A DNA stretch of 64,000 nt from Dactylellina haptotyla. Its lineage: Eukaryota > Ascomycota > Orbiliomycetes > Orbiliales > Orbiliaceae. Within the stretch, counting starts at the first letter, position 1, and every line of letters starts with the position of its first letter. The position numbers and the translations under genes are program-made. Below the pieces are notes generated by a model that worked only from the letters and a program-made list of their open reading frames with translations, did not search any database and was not told where the DNA came from. Shown here piece by piece: positions 21,156-33,948 of this stretch. The stretch covers positions 1,178,001 through 1,242,000 of the forward strand of contig CM062383.1 in NCBI GenBank assembly GCA_031310005.1, written 5' to 3'.

Positions 21156-22471
21156 TTTTGGCGGAAGCGAGAAGGTGTATCGATGGAAAATACAGTATTC
21201 AACCTCTCTCAAGGTCGGTCAGATAATATCCTCGAGCTCGAGCCAGTCGTATACGTTGGATATGTGGGCGATAACGAACGTAGGAAGGTGGTGGTGGTAA
21301 CAAGGGAGCGGTGGGTCAATTTGAGGTTCTGTTGGGAGCTTAAAATTTTGTGGCGACGGGCAACAAATGGATGATGCTTACATGCGAAACACCAGCTCGC
21401 ATACAAATAAATGGCCGACGTCAAGACACCAAAACTCGGGCACCGTCGGCACAGGAAGAACGGCCTGGTCGGGCCGAATCCGATCGAACAGGTGCTCCGA
21501 TTCGCTTTCCTAAAGCGATTTATCCTTTTGCTATTGTAATACAGTGTACAAAACAACAGCCGTGTAGCCCGTTTTCGAGGATATCCGTAGGGATATACCA
21601 ACCAATCACAGGCCGGGTATTTTCAATCTGTGAACTGACTCAACGATAAGCCCAATCCAGCTTCTCGTATATATTGGGTTGAATCAAGACTGATATTCCG
21701 CCGTTATTAACGACTGATGAACCGATAGTTCCACCAAAATGTACATCGAAGTTAGCAGAACTCAGAGATGTCCAAATGATAATTTCCCTTGTGTTGAGGC
21801 TATAAATACTCCACCCAAGAATCTCGTGATTGTGTAGAGCAAAATCGGACTGTGGCATTGACAGTGACAGCATTGACTCGGTTTCGAAACTACATCTGGC
21901 GCATTGATCCCTTTAAAAAATTCAGCCGGCAGGCCTTGTAGATACTTGATAATGCTATTACCCTATAGCTATATTAAAATACATAAGTGGTATATAAAAT
22001 AAAAGTTCCCAAAATATAGTCATAAAAAACGCCAGCTTTTCAAAAAGGCAGTTGAAAAGTGAATCAGAATTGAAAGAAAGAGTCGTACGCCGTACGTGTC
22101 CCAGGTATGTGAAAGTAATTGTGTAAAAAGGGGTGGAACCGGAGCCGTGGTTCTAAGAATGTAAAGGAGTTAAGAAAGAAGAAAGTGAAAAGAAGCTCGC
22201 TAAAAGAACAAAGGAAATAATTAGAAGTGAAGAAAATGTGAATGAAAAAAACACAAGCGCCCGCTAATGTAGAAAGATGCAGAAAAGCCACTAACAAAAG
22301 AAATATGTGGTTGTGAAAATAATACACATTCCGAAAAATGGTGTTTCTGAATGGGTATTATAAGAAATCTGTTATGCATAGGGGCTGAAAAAAAAATCGA
22401 CCCACGCATTAAGCGGAGAGAAACGACCCGTGAGCGGCCGGGTCAGTGATGCAAGACTGCGGGCGCATGTC
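21156..22471. other. Intergenic, lipoyl synthase 5' side to VIT gene 3' side
   Basis: About 1.3 kb. A 77-codon minus-strand frame at 21640-21873 has no recognisable product and no exon partners. The stretch 22,030-22,340 is strikingly purine-rich on the + strand. No RNA gene is seen. Confidence 0.45.
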
Positions 22472-24827
22472 TCAAAACTGAAAAGTATCCACAAACACCT
22501 CGTATTCTGCTTTTCTCCTCTCTTCCTCGTCGGGTGTCTTTGGCGGTGAGATCGGACGGGCAACGAATTGCTCTTGCGCCTTCTTCACCTTTTCGCTGGT
22601 GGTGGAGGTGCCACAAGATGAGTAGTCGTCGGTTTCACCATCGATCAATTGCTCTTGAATCAACTCCGATGCAAGGTCTAGAAGCTCTTCTTCAGAGTAT
22701 CTATCGAGGCAAGCAGTGGGCGAGAGGTGTTGGATGTGGCTGGAGAACGGTAGGTCAATCAGCGAGTAGAGAAGTCTGAACTGGGATCTGACCTCCTCGC
22801 TTAGAGTTTTATAGAACGGCGAGTCCATGACACAACGGAGGAACTGCAAAGCGATGGCGTTTGCCCAAACGCCCTCTCTGATCCATGATGGTGTATCAGA
22901 CAAGTTGTAGGATTGTGCACCACGGTGTGTTTGCAGGGTGAACAAGTCCAAGCCAAGTGCAGTAGCGAACGATTCGTTCAGGGAGAAGAAAACCGTGGGC
23001 GACTCCACCATTAACATGTTCAAGCTGTTGAAGAGGGCGTCCAACTCGCGAAGGAGCTCATTGGAGTTCTTATCCTGGTACTCTTCAGAGCTTCTGATAG
23101 GGCTAGAGGGTGGTGTGATGTTTTCTAGCGACATTGGTGGTACCGTTGGCGATTCAATGGTGATCAACTGAGGTCTGTGTGGGCGAACTATTCTGATGCT
23201 CTTGCATTCCTAAGCAAAGTTAGTGATAGCCTTAGAAGCGGATTTAGGTTCAACCTTACCTCGATACCAAACTCAGCCACACTGGCGAAGCTCTCTCGAA
23301 CCATTGCCCTCGATAGGGTTCTTGAAGGTACCGTCGAATATTCTTCGAATATCTTTTCAGCTTCATCATTGACCTCATCGTCTGATGGGTCGTCAAGCCA
23401 AGACATTTCAGACAGACTAGTTGGGGTAGAGGAAGCTTCGGAAGATGGCTTCCTATGAACTGTTGTCTTACGCCTTCGCGACTTCTCGCTCCTGGAAGAA
23501 ACTGTGCTCTCTCCACTCGAGCTACAGTACGACATCCGCAGTGGACTGACTTCCCAGATCTCAGAATAGAGTCTTTCTGCTTCGATATTTGAAGGAGAAG
23601 AGCACCTGATGTTGAGTCCTGTATCTAGCTTCTTTTCAATCTCTGCAACCAATCCTATACCAAAAGCTTTGTTAACGCTGTCCAAAGAGTGTTGTCATCG
23701 TGAAATGTTGGAGAACATGCAACAACTGCAAGTACCAGGATGCCCTGGTATAATCGATGCATGGCCCAACACCTCACAAGAGAAAAGAGTTGGAGTCCTT
23801 ACCTTCAGCTTCCAGAAAGTTGTCGTCCTCAGTCAAAATCTTTGATGTCTCATCAACAACAATGACGGGAATCGAGCTTATGCGAACAGAGTTCGAAGTG
23901 ATAGCATGAAACGGCTGTGCATCGGTAGCTGGAGCTAACTTGTTCTTGAGTGGCTCAGACAATATGCGAAGGATAACCTCGTCCTGACCCTGTTATGAGG
24001 TAAGTTTGTGGCCAAGTTCATATAGATATTTCGGAACAAGGCTAGCCTTACCTGGAACATGTAGTCGTCAATATCGATTGTAGCATTCGATTCCTCGGAG
24101 ATGGAAGCGTAGACAGAATGCGAAGACGAAACATTTGTGATCTTTGCAGGAAAGTCCGATATCCGGACATCCAGTGCGATAAACGAAAACATCTGCGACG
24201 CATTCCATAACGCTGGTTGAGACTTTTGACGAGCGATTAATCTCTCGCCCCGCCGACCTGGAAGCGGGAATCGAAGCACTGCGGCTTCGTTTTCCACAGT
24301 GAGGTCATACTCATATCTAGAAGCATTCAAACATCAGCGACTGATTAGGAAGGGCGTCTTGATAGAATCACCTACCTCAAAAACACAACAAGGTCTTTGT
24401 CCGCTTTGATGGATCCGATATCACATTCAAACGTGGTACCTTGATGGCAAAACTCGACGATGTCTTTGTAGTCCAAACTACCTGAACTGTCTTTATCGAC
24501 ATCGATGTAGCATTCGGCGGATGTTACAACTGCGCCTACCGCTGTTCTAGCTCTGAAGATTGAATTTCTGACGTTCAGGCCAGATTTGTTCCTGAACAAA
24601 ATCCTCTGGCTGACACGACTTCGTAGGCCGACGACCTGAATGTCGAGATAGCAATCAACCAGCATGCCAATTACTTGGCCGAATTCATCAAACAGCCCCA
24701 TCGAGGGTGTTTTGTTGTTATTGACAGACACCAAGCTCGCTGCATACATTGACGAAGGTCGCCGTTTGTGCATCTTGCGCTGCTGCGTCCGTTGCGACGT
24801 GAACCGTCGGTGCCACTTACTCGGCAT
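22472..24827 (-). CDS. VIT-domain protein lacking a recognisable VWA domain
   Basis: Five exons, 24376-24827, 24052-24316, 23803-23989, 23260-23666 and 22472-23209, give 682 residues. Residues about 50-170 resemble a VIT (vault protein inter-alpha-trypsin) domain: GMLVDCYLDIQVVGLRSRVS at the start, and DIGSIKADKDLVVFLRYEYD then AAVLRFPLP at the end. In VIT proteins a VWA domain usually follows; here no DxSxS metal site is seen. The middle is Ser/Glu-rich and disordered. Residues about 545-590 (SWIREGVWANAIALQFL) recall the helical C-terminal segment of fungal VIT-VWA proteins. A DVDKDSSGSLDY stretch mimics an EF-hand loop but sits inside VIT. The intron at 23667-23802 needs an AAAG acceptor, so that junction is less sure. 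Function unknown. Confidence 0.6.
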
Positions 24828-27800
24828 GGAGAAAGAATGTCCAGCAAAGGAAAGATAATAAAAAAGTTGGTAAAAGAGATGAAGTTTGATAGATGAAAGC
24901 GTTGATAGACGAATGGAAGTAAACAGTAACTTCTACCGGAGAAAAGAATATGTGAATATCCTGTTTGATGAAAGAATTCAGAATGTAGACAGAATGGAGA
25001 GTAAGTTTCGAAGCAGAACGGACGGGTCGAAGACGGTATATATATGAATTCACTGACAATTGCGGCTTGAAACTTATTTGAAATGCAGGGACGTTCTGGT
25101 CAAATATTCAGGGCTGATGACAAGGCTTGGATCGGCGTGTCAACGAGTAATTAAAAACGTGGTATGAATGAGTAGGCAGGAGGTCCATAGGCGAAGCCAG
25201 GAGCTGGACTCGAGTTTTTTTTTTTCACGAGCTTGCCCCCTCAGGTACAGCTACCGTTGAGTGTGCTGCTGCCCTGTCCCGTGTGCGTCTGGTCCCCGTG
25301 TCTTAGAGACGCTTTCGCTAAGGTGTGTGCGAGCGCCCCTTGCCTGAGCGATTGGACCGGGTTGTTGGTTCGGTCGTGTGGACGGTTCGCTGGCTGGTAT
25401 GGGTATGGGCAGCCCAGTCTTGAAAATGTACTGAAGCTATGTGGATGACGCCTGCCCGGTGTGGTTAATGTAGGAGGTATCCCTTGCTTGACCACTTCGC
25501 TTTCCCTGGTACCGCTGAACCTAGAACCTGTCACTTTTTTTTGGTGATTCGGCTCTTTTCGCCTCCCACCGTGATATGCCTGTTAGAGTCGATTTCTCAA
25601 ACGTCGGAACAGCGGGACAGTTGATAGCCCTGTAGTCGTATCTGGCCTATACAGGAAAGTCCGAAGTCAGACCCTCGGGGTGTCGGTATACAGAGGCGGG
25701 TAGCAGTCCGACCTTCGTTTCGAAACGACGACAATAATGATTAATTCGGACAAATTTTATTTTTTTTAATTTTCGCTGCGTTTTGCGCCGACGTTGGAAT
25801 TATGCAATAGGCTCGTGGAATGGCAGAAGAATGTGGATGGTCGTTCAGGAACAAGAATTCGGGCGATATATTAGTAGTACCGTGCTTCAGGACGCCAACA
25901 ATTCGTAACCCTTCATTCATTCATAAATCAACGTCAGTGATGTCGTACCTGATCGGACATTTAATCTTCTTTTGCGGTTGGGAAGCAGCCTCAGCGAGAA
26001 ATCGCATATGTGTTGCCAGGCACTTCTCCCGCACCTGGCATGACCCAGGTCGCAGCTCCGCGACTGAACGGGCGCTGTGGGGAATCGGAAATAGAAGCGA
26101 GGGAAAAGAAAAGAAAAGGTTATTCCGACACATACCAATCTAGAAGTTGCATAGAATCTTGGGAATCGTTTCGTTTTGTTTCTTTTGTAGAAATTCAGGG
26201 ATATGATACCTGGCGGTTCGCAGCGTCGAAGTTCCTGCAATTAATGTTTGCAATCGGGTCGGGGTTTTTTTCCCTTCGGGCAGCTGAAAAATCTACGATA
26301 TCGATAATTCGACCGAGCGCGCAAAAGCTGGCTTGATGGCTTGCGAGGCTTGCGAGGCTAGCTCAAGTGGAGGCCTCAATCGAGGATAGAGCGGGAACGC
26401 CTTCCAATTAAACTCCGGTCGATAGCCATTAGATAACATGACCTCACGAGTCTGGCCCGAGATTTTGTGCCACATATTTCTCAATTCAACCCCACTTGCG
26501 GCATCTCGCACTCAGCAATGGCAATCAAGTTTTTCTAATGATCCAAATTTCGTCGTTCTGGTGGGCCTACATAGTCGCTACGTTGGGCTAAGAAATAGCC
26601 TCCAACAGATTTGGCCAGCGTCACACACTTTTGGGGGTACAACGTGAGAGGGTTCGGCCGTAACGGACGGCAAGCGACACCAACTAAAATGCAAATGCCC
26701 ATCGCAATTGGCAATTTGGTGGGTGCCTACATGATCCGAAGCTGCATGTCGCACGGATTTTCGAGAGTCCTGTACCTGCGAAAGAAGGTTGCCTGCATGT
26801 TGGTCCACCGACTGCAGAAACACCGCGATAGATCTTTGTTGCGTACCTACAACAGAAATATGCGCCCGGTTGAGGGTTGATTGGCGGCAATCTACGATCC
26901 CGCTAAAAGTTCTTTTTAAAGAAAAATTTGGGCTGAGAAAGTGAGAGCGAGGTTGGAGCTCCAGTAGTATCATGTTATTTACGGCACTGGGATTCAAGCT
27001 CCAGATTCACGCGGTTTTTCGATAAGATCTTCAACTTTGTTATTTCCACGACGTCGCAGTTTGCTGCCCCATGCCCTGCTCTGGGTGGCACTCGTTTCGC
27101 GAAGGATCCCTGTTTGGGGGGCTATACAAGCGGATCATTATAACAGTACCGACTCCGACTCCAACTCCATAAATCCTATCGCATAACTTTTGCGCACGGG
27201 AGAAATTCGAAAATCTGTTGTTTTCGATTCTTCTTTGCGACTAGGTCGGAATACCGTTGGATCTCCGCCGTCCACACGCTTGGGCAGGAAGGTCAGCGTG
27301 CGCGCATTTTGTGAGGAGAAATGTGCATGTTTTGCCGAGCATCGAGTTCTGTTCCCCTGTGTTCCTAATTACGAGCGCTGTGTGCTGTTACTGCATAACG
27401 AGGCGCTCCGTCAATTCAACCTAAAAGCCGTAAAAATGACGCCTCCTGCGTACGGCATGAAAATAGAGCAATGGACACGAAACCGGCCAGCTCATGTACC
27501 TCGTCACGGCATTGGCACCATTGATTCGATACCGTTCGACGATGCCACATTGTTTATATCTCAATCGGCATGCCGTCCAACCGTGACGAATGTTACGGAA
27601 CATCTTTTTCAGTGAGGTTTGATGTGCGGACCAGCCCTTGAATTTGGCATGTGCGTGGGATGCTGGATAAGCTATTCGTTGTATCTAACAGGAAATAGAC
27701 GCTGTCTATTCATATATTCATTCCGCTTGTTGGATGCTCCGATAGGTCGTAATTACGAGGCTTTGGGGGTTCTGTGCACCATGCTACCGGATTCCGAAAA

Positions 27801-29331
27801 GATCTGGTCCTGGAGCTCCAGCCCAGAAAAGTGTTGGATCCAACTTTGTCCAGACCATCGATGCATCTACCAGCCACCTGTGAGGAGCTGACGTGACTTG
27901 TGCACACATTTTGTGAGCTATCCGTTTCTAGCCCCGGACGTTAGTTAAATCGACGCATGCCGAAGGAAGGGCCTCACGCGAAGGGGAGATCTCCAGCGGG
28001 GCCGGCGGGAAAAGATAACGTCCCCTTACATATAGGGTGGTCCGCATGCAGGAGGAAGCACAACAGCTTGCCTCAGAGACTCGCAATTCCGATTACGCTC
28101 TCCTAATCTCAGCCTTTCACACAATGTCTTGATAGTGTATTTGATTCAGACGTTCTCCGTCGGGATAGATCCTTCCGGGTGCAGGTTTTTCCATCCCTTA
28201 CATTGCACACTTCGACTCGGTTGCCTTTCCTACGTGTAATCTTTCCCTAATGTAATCAAGATTTTGTCTGCTCATCCTGGCGCCAACTGTTAGCTACCTT
28301 AGCAACAAAAGGAAACTCTGTGAAATAGCGGGGTTTATCGATTTATTGGCGTGATTAAATCATGTTTGATGTGACTAGCTTCCTTCCGTCCAACGGATCC
28401 AGTTTAGAATTGCAATATCATGTCTTAGGTTCTCGACATTTGAAGCTGTATGTCTTGTGCTTAGGTTCCGGTACATCGACAGAGTTGTTTCATATGATCA
28501 TGCGGGGCTGTATTATCACAATTGGTTAGCTAGTGCCTCTATGGTTACATGCTTAGTCCCGAGATTTGAAATAACTTCAACAAAGATGGCTTTCTTGCGG
28601 TGATATCCGACCCGAGATATATTCTGCAACCCGATTTCGATAGTGTTTTGATGGTTACACCAACGGCGCTTGATTGGGTTACGATCCACGCTGCACATAT
28701 CCAACCATCTAAAGTAGCGCTGGGAGCCTCGCTATCTATGGTTCTTTCTACCTTGGTATTTCGATCGAATATTGCAAATTAGAATACTCTGTCGAACGAG
28801 AAACTGCAGGGTGTAATATATTGCAATACTGTAACATGTGGGAGGGCGACGTGTTGATCGGGAAGTAAGTCCAATATCTTCAAGTAGATATGATAATTAG
28901 GTACAGTCCAATTAATTGACTGTAGTGATTATAATTTTCGTTAATTATAATGGAATTAACAATCTCCGATAGAAAACATTTCCCGCGGGTGCCCTCTTAG
29001 ACTCTACTGGCCGAGCAGTCTCAATTGCTTAACCGCTTTGTTCTCGAGATACTGAGCGTGGCTTCGTCAGCATTGTGATGATGATGCGGATTATCATTGA
29101 TCTTGATAACTGCATTATTTTAAATAGACACCCTCCAATAAATAATAATATCCGACGATATGCTCAGAAGTCTGCTTTATAGTGTTTATTATTGCTAGTG
29201 AACCCCATCGACGCAATTGGCAAGTGTCGGTGTGCGGGCCTGCAGGCTTGGCGCCTCGCAGAATCGTCGCCCGTCGCGCTTTGCAACCTCACCTCAACAC
29301 CGTCCCGCAAACCCTCCAAAAATCCTTGCAA
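24828..29331. other. Gene-poor 4.5-kb spacer
   Basis: No open frame here has a recognisable product, coherent splice partners or clear coding bias; the longest is about 140 codons on + at 27190-27615. I found no terminal repeats, no transposase or reverse transcriptase motifs, and no tRNA. Poly-T and poly-A runs occur near 25,216 and 25,760. It may hold long regulatory DNA, a non-coding RNA or heavily decayed sequence. Confidence 0.45.
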
Positions 29332-31125
29332 ATGGGTCTCACAGAGCTCGTCGCCGTCGCCTCGAACCCGCCGGCGTCTGCGGGCGCCTCTTCCTCGCCG
29401 GAAGCCTACATTTCCCTGCACGATATCCACTCCTTCTCCCAGTCGTCCGTGCTGAAAAAGTCCTCCTGCCCGCCGCACTGTCTCGCCCTCTCGCCCTCCC
29501 ACGTCTTCGCAGCGCAATCCGACAAGTCGGTCCTCAACGTCTACAATCGGTCCAAGGGAAACTTGGAAACGACGGTCCCGCTGCCGGAGCAGCTATCTGC
29601 CGTTGCGAGCTCACACAATGGTGGCGTCGTGGCTATGGGTACGACCAGCGGCCGGGTCAATATCTGGGAGGTACGCACATACATGCCATTCCACCGCGCA
29701 AATAAAAATACGCATTCTTCACAATTTTTTCTCTCTCCCTCCCATTATAAACTTATAAACAAACCATAGATGGTACTCTAACTCCGAAATAACCTTACCG
29801 AACCGGTAGACTTCTTCCGGCCGCTACACCTCCACGCCGCTCTCCCACCTCCAAAAGATCACAACGGTAACTTTCGACCCGACGTCCACATTCCTCCTCA
29901 CAGGCTCTGACGACACCAACATCCTCGTCTGGTCCATCCCACACCTCACCGCCCCGAACTCCAAAAAGCAACCCCTACGAACATTAGAATACCACCAGCA
30001 ACCTATAATTTCAATCATATGTGGCCAAGGCAGCGGCCCCGCGGCGATTGCCGTATCCGCCAGCAAAGATAACAGCTGTATCGTCTGGAATTACCAGGAC
30101 GGAACGCTACTACGCACATTTTCACTATTCAGCACACCCACCTCGCTCGCATTAGATCCAGCGGATAGAGGCTTCTATGTCGGCTTTGGCGATGGCACTA
30201 TTCAACAAGTCGAGTTTGCCAAAGTCGGGAACAGGACGGTGGACTTGGGCGTCAACGGGTCGGATACTACTTCCCCACCGCAAGATACTACACTCACTGG
30301 AAACAGTGACCCGGATCGTTCTTACGATTCCCCGCTGTATAGATCGGATGAGAAGCATATACCCATCGCAGCGTCGAGCAGCGGGGGCAGATGGACGGCT
30401 GAGGGGCAGGAGTCCGCGGTAACGGCTATGGATGTGGTGTTCGAAGGAAACTACTTGGTAGCCGGAACGGAAAGCGGCGCGGTCAACGTATGGGATGTTG
30501 CCACGGGGCATTTGTTTAGGGCGCTGGCGTCTTATAAAGGTATAAATCTAACCTCGCTACTGATATCGGTAGGATATTCGCATCACTAACGTATGTGCAC
30601 TTAGCCCCGATATCGTGTGTGAAAATACTCCCACCTATTGGTTTTGCTGAAGATGCGGTTTCAACCGTACAGCAAACTGTAGTCCCGCCCCGCTATCACG
30701 ATGCCGTCAAGGCGTCGAGCCATAATAGTGTGGACGTAGATACGGCTCTTCCTCCCATGGCTCTCCAGTTCAACGGTACACTTCCCTCCGGCATCGCAGC
30801 GGATCCGTTCTCACCTGCCGCAGATCTTGCTGCCATCGCGAAGGGAATCGCATATTTCAACTCTCCTGCGTTTACAACGGACACGGCACAGAGTAACAAT
30901 GTTATGATGACAGAATCGATCAAGAATGTAGAAGATGCGGAGAAGATTGCTGCACTCGAGAAAGAGTTGGAGGCGATGAAGGAGCGATATAAGAGATTGA
31001 ACGAAGTACACAAACAAACATGGGAGGAGCATACAAAATGGGTGATGGAAGTCGATAAAGACAAAGCCGAGAAGATGATGAGCAGGAAAGCGGAAGAAGG
31101 AGACGAAATGCAAACCGGGGAGTAA
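29332..31125 (+). CDS. IPI3: Pre-rRNA processing protein Ipi3 (Rix1 complex WD40 subunit)
   Basis: WD40 subunit of the Rix1 complex (Rix1-Ipi1-Ipi3) that acts in ITS2 processing and maturation of pre-60S particles in the nucleus. Three exons, 29332-29670, 29810-30539 and 30605-31125, give 529 residues. WD repeats are visible as GSDDTNILVWSIPH, SASKDNSCIVWNYQDGTLLR and GTESGAVNVWDVATGHL. The C-terminus ends in a long coiled coil (EKELEAMKERYKRLNEVHKQ), typical of Ipi3. The start at the MGLTELVAVAS methionine fits the family; the longer upstream in-frame ORF is non-coding by comparison. Confidence 0.88.
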
Positions 31126-31442
31126 AGAGTATTGCCTTTTTGGTTATTCAGTTTCGGAGTCTTTTGGGGAATATGCGCCGACTAGATTGTATATATATTG
31201 CGGATACCAGATCCAGATCCAGGAAGTGTTCACGTCATGGGTGGACCTAAAGGATTCGATTGAAAAACAAAGCCATATCTTTGAGCATCTATACTACGAT
31301 ATTTAATGCTAATTATTATACCGTCACGGCCATCTTTTGGCCTTCGTTTCTCGGTTTACGCCCCAAGTAATGCATCCTATTCTAAGCCCGTGTAGAAGAA
31401 AACATGTGAGAACCCGCCACAAATAGAGAGATAATACTAAAA
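31126..31442. other. Intergenic between convergent genes
   Basis: 317 AT-rich bases with the 3' ends of IPI3 and the Arb2-domain gene. Nothing else is seen. Confidence 0.5.
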
Positions 31443-33240
31443 CTATGCAGACGGAGCAGCCTTACCGACTCCATTCGATTTCGACTCGCCTCCACTCCCT
31501 GGCCTAACATTCTCCTGCAAGTTGACTGCTTGTAACCCGGTCGTAATCGAAGCCGCCTGTTCCGCATCTCTCAAATCCACCACTTGTTCAAGATTCCGGA
31601 GCCACGGCTTCTGTCCTTCCGACATCCCTTCTTCTTCTTCATCGTCCTCGTCGTAAAAATCCCACTTATTAGGGTCCAGGTCCGCTTTCGTGTGAAGACT
31701 TGCATCCCCCCATCCTTCCTGCAATTTCTCGACAGCGCTCCAATCCACTGCCATAACAGGGTTACACCCTTCCGGATCCTCCTCTACTCGCTTGAACCAA
31801 GGCAGCATCAAGCTCTTCCAGACGTGCGGGATGATACACTCCGAATGCATCTGATTCGTAGAGAACGTTTGCGAGATGAACCTTTTATCCGGGATAAATG
31901 TCCCTGGTGGATCCGCGTGGGCGATGTATCCTCGGGAACGGGTTCGCAGGAAATGAATCAGGTCCGGATTGACGATATCTGAGATCGTGTGTGTTGGCTC
32001 AACGGCAATCAGAGCCTCAAGGGATGATTTCCATTCGCTAACTATACCCTCATGATCTAATATTAGCAAAATAGGGAAGAACATTTCATAAGCTTAATAG
32101 ACAGGCTTCTAGAAGAACGAAAAGAACGAGAGGTAAATTAGAAGGAAGGGGTAGAGGGGGATATCAAATCTGCCTACAATGATCATTCAAATACTTCACA
32201 ACACCCCAGCATCCCCATCCGTAAGTTAGGAAATATATTCTCTTCTTCCCTAATACCCTTCCCTTAACTTCATCGAGGATGCTTCTAACGTGATTTTGAA
32301 CGTTTTCGTGCCCAGGAACTCGATTGAGTACCTCATCGATGTGCGGCGTGGACTTTGTCGCCGCTTTCCAAGTTGTGTATCTGACCGCGCGCCCAACTTC
32401 AGGAGAATAGACATTCTGTCCGCAGTTCAAGATTATGAAGCGGAAATTCTCCTCCTTGGCAGTTTGGATGGTTGATATCATCGACCCGTGCTAAATTCGT
32501 TTCCAGAAGCATTAGTAGAATATTCTTTCAATCGCCCCGGCATTCCAGCGACCACGGTATATACGGAAGAAAGGAGGAGAAGAAAAATAAAATAAAATAT
32601 ACATTAATACCAGGCCCCTCCATTTCTCTGACACTCCAGACACCCAAATCATCAAAGGTACTACCGACGATGATGAGCACCTTCTCCGTGTCATCGAGGT
32701 CATCACTGATGAGGATAGGAACGCATCTGTCGGTTTTGGGATCGCAATCACGGGGGAAATAATGCTTTGATAGCCCCTCTGCAACGAACCGTTTATCAAG
32801 TACACGGCGAATACATTCTTTCCATTCGGCAGAATATCATTTAATCTATTAGTATATCCGATTTTCCTGGCAAGATATATATAGAAAGCGAGTGATAGGG
32901 AACGGAGGGGAAAGATACCATCGATCGCTTCTCTATGACGTTCGTTGACGCGCTCAACCTTGTGGATGTAATATTTGAAGCCTTCAGAGGGGTCTTCGAT
33001 CCGGCGAATCTGGTCTTGTTCGTTGATGAAGTAGCTGATATGTGCGAAATATGCGAGTTATCACAAACGGGTTAGCTATGTTGAAGGAGCGGTGGTGGTG
33101 GTGCATGTGTTGGGAGGGGCCGCTTTTGGTCAAAATGTAACGAGATCCCGCATCGAAGGCTTGACTTACCCTAGCTTGCGCAGGTCGGCTGGGAACTTGA
33201 CCTCCTCGCGGCGCTCGATTGGTTTGATTCTACGGAACAT
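31443..33240 (-). CDS. Arb2-domain protein
   Basis: Five exons, 33170-33240, 32919-33034, 32603-32817, 32178-32490 and 31443-32056, give 442 residues. The N-terminus FPADLRKLGYFINEQDQIRR and KVERVNERHREAID is the start of the Arb2 domain. It continues FPRDCDPKTDRCVPILISDD, VLIIVGSTFDDLGVWSVREM, NHGSMISTIQTAKEENFRFI and ILNCGQN, ending in an alpha/beta-hydrolase-like fold. Arb2 in fission yeast works with Argonaute in the ARC complex for heterochromatic siRNA; the same domain lies at the C-terminus of Hda1-type deacetylases. Here it stands alone, with an acidic C-terminal tail (DEDDEEEEG). An RNAi or chromatin role is inferred. One intron (32818-32918) needs an AAAG acceptor. Confidence 0.75.
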
Positions 33241-33948
33241 CTTGGGCAGCCGTGATGAGGATGGATGGATACGGTGCAAAACAGAGCAGAGGGTTTAGAT
33301 GTCAAATATTAGACCATGCAATTGATAAGGGAAGAGAGGTTGCTGAGCCGAGAGATTGTTGCACGTTAGAGGGAAAATAAACTGCAGCGGAAATCATCGA
33401 AACCTATAGCGGGCTCCCAAAGACGAGTGCGCTGCTGAGATTCCCGCAGCGTCTGAGGGCATTTGGTTCCTCTTCTGATTTGATGCCTGAAATCATCAAG
33501 CCGGTCAAACATACTCAAGTCAGAGCGATGGCATGTCTCAAGTGTCTACAAGGGGCACACATTGGCAGGTTACACAACTTATTATCAATTGATGGATACG
33601 TATACATCTGTCTGCACAGCTATAATAGGACCGGCCAATATTGGCCCCACATCGTCCTCCCTTGTAAGCTTGTCCCCGTCGACAAGACTTTTAAGTCGGT
33701 TTCGTAAAGGGAAAGAAAAAATAACACAAGCGACCAACATGCTTAAAAAAGAAAGTCTCTCTAAACGCCGTTCTAAAAACAAAAAAACAGATAAGGCCAA
33801 CCCAGGTCGTAAAAAAAGAGAGAGGTAGAGAAACATATACAGGGTAGAAGGAAGAAAGAAAGCGTTCGAGGGGTATTCGGTACGGTAAAAAGCTTCAATC
33901 AAGTTTTTGGTTTTTGAAGTAATATGCGTAATAAAGAGTGTGTGAGGT
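33241..33948. other. Intergenic, Arb2-gene promoter side to PAPS reductase 3' side
   Basis: About 700 bases, A-rich near 33,700-33,840. No gene or repeat is recognised. Confidence 0.5.

Noticed and set aside
21640-21873. 77-codon minus-strand frame
   Set aside because: Isolated, no family resemblance and no flanking exons. It could be a real exon, but nothing supports it.
24460-24510. EF-hand calcium-binding loop (DVDKDSSGSLDY) in the VIT gene
   Set aside because: It lies within a predicted beta-rich VIT domain without flanking helices and lacks the final Glu, so it is probably a chance resemblance.
27190-27615. 141-codon plus-strand frame in the gene-poor spacer
   Set aside because: No recognisable motif, no splice partners, composition like its surroundings.
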